From an uncultured Clostridia bacterium (GTDB lineage Bacteria > Bacillota > Clostridia > TANB77 > CAG-508): a DNA stretch of 17,095 bases. The number at the start of each line of letters is the position of its first letter. Positions within the stretch are counted from its first letter, which is position 1. The stretch is taken from assembly GCA_948919095.1 (NCBI GenBank), contig CAQYCU010000003.1, positions 1 through 17,095 on the forward strand, in the 5' to 3' direction. The translations under genes and the position numbers were made by a program. Shown in pieces: positions 13,948 through 17,095 of the stretch. Under the pieces are notes generated by a model. The model was not told the DNA's origin. It saw only the letters and a list, made by a program, of their open reading frames with translations, and searched no databases.

Positions 13948-14427
13948 ATGAATATATTAGATAAAATAAAAGGTAGGACAAATATAGATGTAGATATATT
14001 TGTAGAAAGATTAAAAAAGGATTTCAATATAGACAAAATAGAAAATGAAGAAAAAAGAGAAATAGCAAATGACGAAATGTTAAATTCAATTTATGAGGTT
14101 TTAATTCTTATTTTAGATAAAATACACCAAAGTAAAGTACCAGTTGGATTATATACAACTTGGCTTCAAATGGTAAGAGATTATTGGTATTTGAATAAAT
14201 ATGATAAAAAATATGTTTCAAATATTGATGCTGAAGAAAACGGGAATTCTAATATAAGAGTAAAAAGTATTCAAGTTGGAGATACAACAACGACATTTGC
14301 TGATACTTCTTCACAAATTGATATAAATGGAACAACATACAATACTGGAACAGTTGACTTTGATGAAGATATGTTTATTGAAAAGTACAAAAAACGTCTA
14401 TACGAACACCGAAAGATGAGGTGGTAA
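13948..14427 (+). CDS. Head-tail connector adaptor (YqbG-like)
   Basis: A 159-residue protein of the YqbG/gp15-like head-tail connector type. It is predicted mostly helical at the N-terminus (FVERLKKDFNIDKIENEEKR) and has a late GDTTTTFADTSSQIDINGTT segment (about 111-130) that I associate with this family. A basic C-terminal tail follows. Such proteins bind the portal and start the neck. The ATG at 13948 comes 9 nt after the previous stop with GGTGG upstream. Its stop is 3 nt before the next start. Synteny gives more weight to the call than sequence does. Confidence 0.72.
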   Translation: MNILDKIKGRTNIDVDIFVERLKKDFNIDKIENEEKREIANDEMLNSIYEVLILILDKIHQSKVPVGLYTTWLQMVRDYWYLNKYDKKYVSNIDAEENGNSNIRVKSIQVGDTTTTFADTSSQIDINGTTYNTGTVDFDEDMFIEKYKKRLYEHRKMRW

Positions 14428-14429
14428 TA

Positions 14430-14819
14430 ATGATATTTTTTGGACCAAATAATCAAAACAATATAGATAATTTAGCAAGACAAACAATTGAAAGTCAGTA
14501 TGATTCAAAGTGTGATGTAATTGAGAAAAAACAAAAAGAAGTAAAGAATATAACTAAAAATGTAGAAGAGAAGGTATTAACAGATAAGTCCTGCAGAGTT
14601 TCATTTGAAGATATATATGTAAATACAGAAACAAATACAGAAGCAAAGAAAGTACAAAAAATCAAATTATTTATTGCACCTGAACTAGAAATTAAACCAG
14701 GAAGCAAGATAGTTGTAACTGGAAGAGGCAGAACTACTGAATATAAAAATAGTGGAGAACCAGCAGTTTATAATACTCATCAAGAAATAATGTTGGAATT
14801 ATGGAAAGGATGGGCATAA
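14430..14819 (+). CDS. Head closure/stopper protein (YqbH-like)
   Basis: A 129-residue protein, starting at ATG 14430 with GAGGTGG upstream (GTG 14421 is rejected because it overlaps that site). It begins MIFFGPNNQNNIDNLARQ. The core is beta-rich (CRVSFEDIYVNT, KIKLFIAPELEIKPGSKIVV), with a nested GRGRTTEYKNSGEPAVY loop. Position and size match YqbH of the skin element, which seals the portal/adaptor complex. It ends exactly where the next gene begins (TAAATG). Assignment rests largely on synteny. Confidence 0.65.
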   Translation: MIFFGPNNQNNIDNLARQTIESQYDSKCDVIEKKQKEVKNITKNVEEKVLTDKSCRVSFEDIYVNTETNTEAKKVQKIKLFIAPELEIKPGSKIVVTGRGRTTEYKNSGEPAVYNTHQEIMLELWKGWA

Positions 14820-15371
14820 ATGATTAAATGGGGAAAGTGTGATTTTAGTGAACTAGAAGAGTTAGAAAAGAAGATGGAAAAACTGGCCAAGATAGATATT
14901 GAAAGGTTTTGTCAAGATGTAGCAAGAGAACTTGCTGCAAGATTACTTGCAAAAGTAATTCCACGAACTCCAGTAGGCGAAGGATCCTTTGAAACAATAG
15001 AAGGCAAAAGATATACAATAAAGAGTGGTGGAACGTTAAGAAGAGGTTGGACTGCTAACTCAGAGGATGAGGCAGAAAGTGGAAGTGTGCCAGATGCAAC
15101 TACATATGCTAAATCTTTAAAAATTCTAAGACTAGGCAATAATTTTGTTATAGTTGTTGAAAACCCAGTAAAATATGCTTCATATGTTGAATATGGACAT
15201 AGACAAGAACCAGGAAGATATGTTCCAGCACTTGGAAAGAGATTAAAGGCATCATGGGTAGAAGGTAAATATATGTTAACAATATCAGAAAAAGAACTAG
15301 AATCACAACTACCAGCTCTACTAGAAAGAAAAATGAAAAAATATATTGAGGAGTGTTTCAATAATGGTTAA
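14820..15371 (+). CDS. HK97 gp10-like tail completion protein (YqbI-like)
   Basis: A 183-residue protein with the HK97 gp10 family hallmarks: a helical N-terminus, the RTPVGEG loop (49-55), LRRGWTA (72-78), NPVKYASYVEYGHR (114-127), and a C-terminal helix. Gp10-type proteins make the ring where the tail joins the head. The ATG at 14820 directly abuts the previous stop and has AAAGGATG upstream. Its last 8 nt overlap the next gene, giving coupled translation. The order of capsid, connector, stopper, gp10 and terminator is standard for long-tailed phages. Confidence 0.85.
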   Translation: MIKWGKCDFSELEELEKKMEKLAKIDIERFCQDVARELAARLLAKVIPRTPVGEGSFETIEGKRYTIKSGGTLRRGWTANSEDEAESGSVPDATTYAKSLKILRLGNNFVIVVENPVKYASYVEYGHRQEPGRYVPALGKRLKASWVEGKYMLTISEKELESQLPALLERKMKKYIEECFNNG

Positions 15372-15825
15372 AGAAGTAATTGATGAAGTTGTACTTGGTA
15401 TTGCAGCTAAAATAAAGGAAATATACAAAGGGAAAGAAAATTATCCAATTTATACTGATAGAACGGAACAAGGCGAAGAAAGACCTTGTTTTTTTATTAA
15501 GACATTAATTGACGAAAGAAAAAGAGAAACAGGACTACAAGATGATTATTACAGAGATTTGCTAAATATAGTAGTAATTGGATATACATTAGACGGCAAT
15601 ACTGAAATATTACATTCTATGATAGAAAATTTGTATGATTTAGAATATATCAAATTGTCAGATGGAAGCCAAATAAGAGCAATGAAATTACATCCGAAAA
15701 TTGAAGATGATGTTTTACATTTTTTTATAGATTACAATTTATTTATAAAAAAAGAAAAAGAAAAAACAATTGAAATGGATGGCTACCAATTAAGTGAAGG
15801 AGGAAAAGACAATGAAAGCAACTAA
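15364..15825 (+). CDS. Tail terminator protein (YqbJ-like)
   Basis: A 153-residue protein. ATG 15364 has GAGGAG 10 nt upstream and overlaps the end of the gp10-like gene; TTG 15346 is the overlapping in-frame alternative. Visible pattern: an N-terminal helix, IYTDRTEQGEERPCFFIKTL (about 29-48), a long beta region (LLNIVVIGYTLDGNTE) and LKLSDGS/IRAMKLHPKI. This matches YqbJ/phage tail terminator proteins that cap the tail tube. It sits between the gp10-like gene and the sheath, in the usual place. The last codons overlap the start of the next gene by 14 nt. Confidence 0.72.
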   Translation: MVKEVIDEVVLGIAAKIKEIYKGKENYPIYTDRTEQGEERPCFFIKTLIDERKRETGLQDDYYRDLLNIVVIGYTLDGNTEILHSMIENLYDLEYIKLSDGSQIRAMKLHPKIEDDVLHFFIDYNLFIKKEKEKTIEMDGYQLSEGGKDNESN

Positions 15826-16003
15826 AAAAGATACTAAAAATAAAATTGCTGAAGATAAATATACAAAAAAGCAAATTGTTAATTCAAAGACATTTAAAGA
15901 GAATAAAGACTTGTTAAATGCATTGTTAGAGGAAAATAAACTCTATACAAAAAATGAAATTAACGAAATTATAAAAAATTATAAGGAAGGAATGGTGAAA
16001 TAG
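15812..16003 (+). CDS. Small conserved tail-region protein, 63 aa
   Basis: A short, Lys-rich protein from ATG 15812 (AAGGAGG 8 nt upstream; GTG 15794 is less likely). The body reads as helix-loop-helix with YTKKQIVNSKTFKENKDLLN, LLEENKLYTKNEINEII and a basic C-terminus. Small proteins of this type commonly stand directly before the tail sheath in PBSX-like phages. I cannot name a function. It starts within the end of the tail terminator gene and stops 1 nt before the sheath start, so it is co-translated with both. Confidence 0.7.
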   Translation: MKATKKDTKNKIAEDKYTKKQIVNSKTFKENKDLLNALLEENKLYTKNEINEIIKNYKEGMVK

Positions 16004-16004
16004 T

Positions 16005-17095
16005 ATGGCATTAGGTGGAGGAACTTTTATAGGACAAAACAAAAAATTACCAGGAACCTATATCAATTTTGTGTCTGCACAAAAAGCAACATCTCTAATT
16101 GGAGAAAGAGGAGTTGCTGCAATGGCAATTGAAATGGACTGGGGAAAAGATGGAGAAATCATAGAGGTTACAGCTGAAAGTTTTACAAAAAATTCTTTGC
16201 AAATATTTGGATATGAATATGCTAATGAAAAATTAAAAGGATTAAGAGATTTATTCAAAAATATAACAAAAGCATATTTCTATAGATTAAACTCTGGTAA
16301 CAAGGCCACAAACGATTTAGCAACTGCAAAATGCAGTGGTACAAGAGGAAATGACTTAAAAATAGTTATTTCAAAAAATTTAGATGATGAAACAAAATAT
16401 GATGTGTATACATACTTAGGAACAAAAGAAGTAGATGTACAAACAATTAAAGAGGCTAGTGAATTAAAGGAAAATGAGTACGTAACATTTAATATAGAAA
16501 CATTAGAAGTTACAGCCGGAAAAGCATTAGCAGGAGGAACAAATGGAGAAATAAATGGAGAAGCACACCAAAAGTTTTTAGACAAACTAGAATCATACTC
16601 AATAAATGCAGTAGGTTGTGTGTCAAAAGATGAAGCAACATCAAAGTTATATGTTGAGTATGCAAAGAGATTAAGAGATGCACAAGGAATTAAATTCCAA
16701 GTTGTATTATTTAATTGTGCTGCAGATTACGAAGGTGTTGTAAATGTGAAAAATACAACAGTAGAAGATGAAACAGGACTTATTTATTGGGTAACTGGCG
16801 TAATTGCAGGTTGTGAAATAAATAAATCAAATACAAATAAAACTTATGATGGAGAATATACAGTAAATGCAGATTATACCCAAACACAACTTGAAAATTC
16901 AATAGATAAAGGAGAGTTTGTACTTCATCAAGTTGGAGATGAAATAAGAGTTTTAGTAGATATTAATAGTTTAGTAACTACAAGTAATGAGAAAGGCGAA
17001 GATTTTAAATCTAATCAAACTATAAGAGTATTAGATCAAATTGCTACTGATGTAGCTAGTATATTTAATTCAAAATATTTAGGAAAAATACCAAA
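16005..17095 (+). CDS. Contractile tail sheath protein, partial (5' end)
   Basis: The frame runs from ATG 16005 to the window edge without a stop, 363 complete codons visible; the ribosome binding site AAGGAAGG (15983-15990) lies 14 nt upstream inside the preceding gene. The start MALGGGTFIGQNKKLPGTYI and the segments SLIGERGVAAMAIEMDWG, RDLFKNITKAYFYRLNSG, and the later YEGVVNVKNTT and VNADYTQTQLENSI match the XkdK/YqbK tail sheath family, which contracts to drive the tube through the host envelope. About 70-80% of a normal sheath is present, depending on homolog length. A sheath shows that the phage has a contractile (myovirus-type) tail. Confidence 0.93.
   Translation, partial: MALGGGTFIGQNKKLPGTYINFVSAQKATSLIGERGVAAMAIEMDWGKDGEIIEVTAESFTKNSLQIFGYEYANEKLKGLRDLFKNITKAYFYRLNSGNKATNDLATAKCSGTRGNDLKIVISKNLDDETKYDVYTYLGTKEVDVQTIKEASELKENEYVTFNIETLEVTAGKALAGGTNGEINGEAHQKFLDKLESYSINAVGCVSKDEATSKLYVEYAKRLRDAQGIKFQVVLFNCAADYEGVVNVKNTTVEDETGLIYWVTGVIAGCEINKSNTNKTYDGEYTVNADYTQTQLENSIDKGEFVLHQVGDEIRVLVDINSLVTTSNEKGEDFKSNQTIRVLDQIATDVASIFNSKYLGKIP

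Overview
The window is a stretch of an AT-rich temperate phage or prophage from a low-GC Gram-positive host, most likely a member of the Clostridia. The evidence is the low GC content, heavy use of AGA (Arg) and ATA (Ile) codons, GGAGG-type ribosome binding sites, and a virion module whose order matches the Bacillus PBSX/skin (Xkd/Yqb) morphogenesis cluster. All genes lie on the + strand, mostly with 1-30 nt spacing or short overlaps. Family assignments come from recognising motifs by eye; no database search was run.

Layout. 1-1780: end of the early/middle region, with a partial unknown gene, a small unknown gene, a carboxylate-amine ligase of the amidoligase family, and an overlapping gamma-glutamylcyclotransferase. 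1881-2471: a helix-turn-helix protein like the ArpU-type regulators that precede late operons in Gram-positive phages. 2490-2637: a control region with a perfect-consensus promoter under 11-bp-spaced TGTC repeats, followed about 70-100 nt downstream by an intrinsic terminator. 2658-5618: a DNA-modification cassette (Cys-rich small ORF, ParB-like protein, C5-cytosine methyltransferase, and a frameshifted ParB/adenine-methyltransferase fusion). 5633-10898: packaging and portal genes (TerS, TerL, portal, minor head protein). The minor head protein carries a C-terminal domain resembling phage toxin nucleases and is overlapped by a small CPCC-type Cys-rich gene. 11074-11325: a probable structured non-coding RNA with tRNA-like ends, then a terminator. 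11423-13443: scaffold, decoration protein and major capsid protein. 13496-15825: YqbF-like protein, head-tail connectors and tail completion/terminator proteins. 15812-17095: a small conserved protein and the start of a contractile tail sheath, which makes the phage a myovirus type.

How the parts work together. The regulator at 1881-2471 plausibly controls the promoter at 2506-2534. The early terminator, and a second one inside the operon at 11299-11325, suggest that late expression depends on antitermination or regulated read-through, but this is inference. The most unusual elements are the tRNA-like RNA in the middle of the head operon, the toxin-like tail on the minor head protein with its overlapping partner gene, the amidoligase/cyclotransferase pair, and the promoter-terminator control region.
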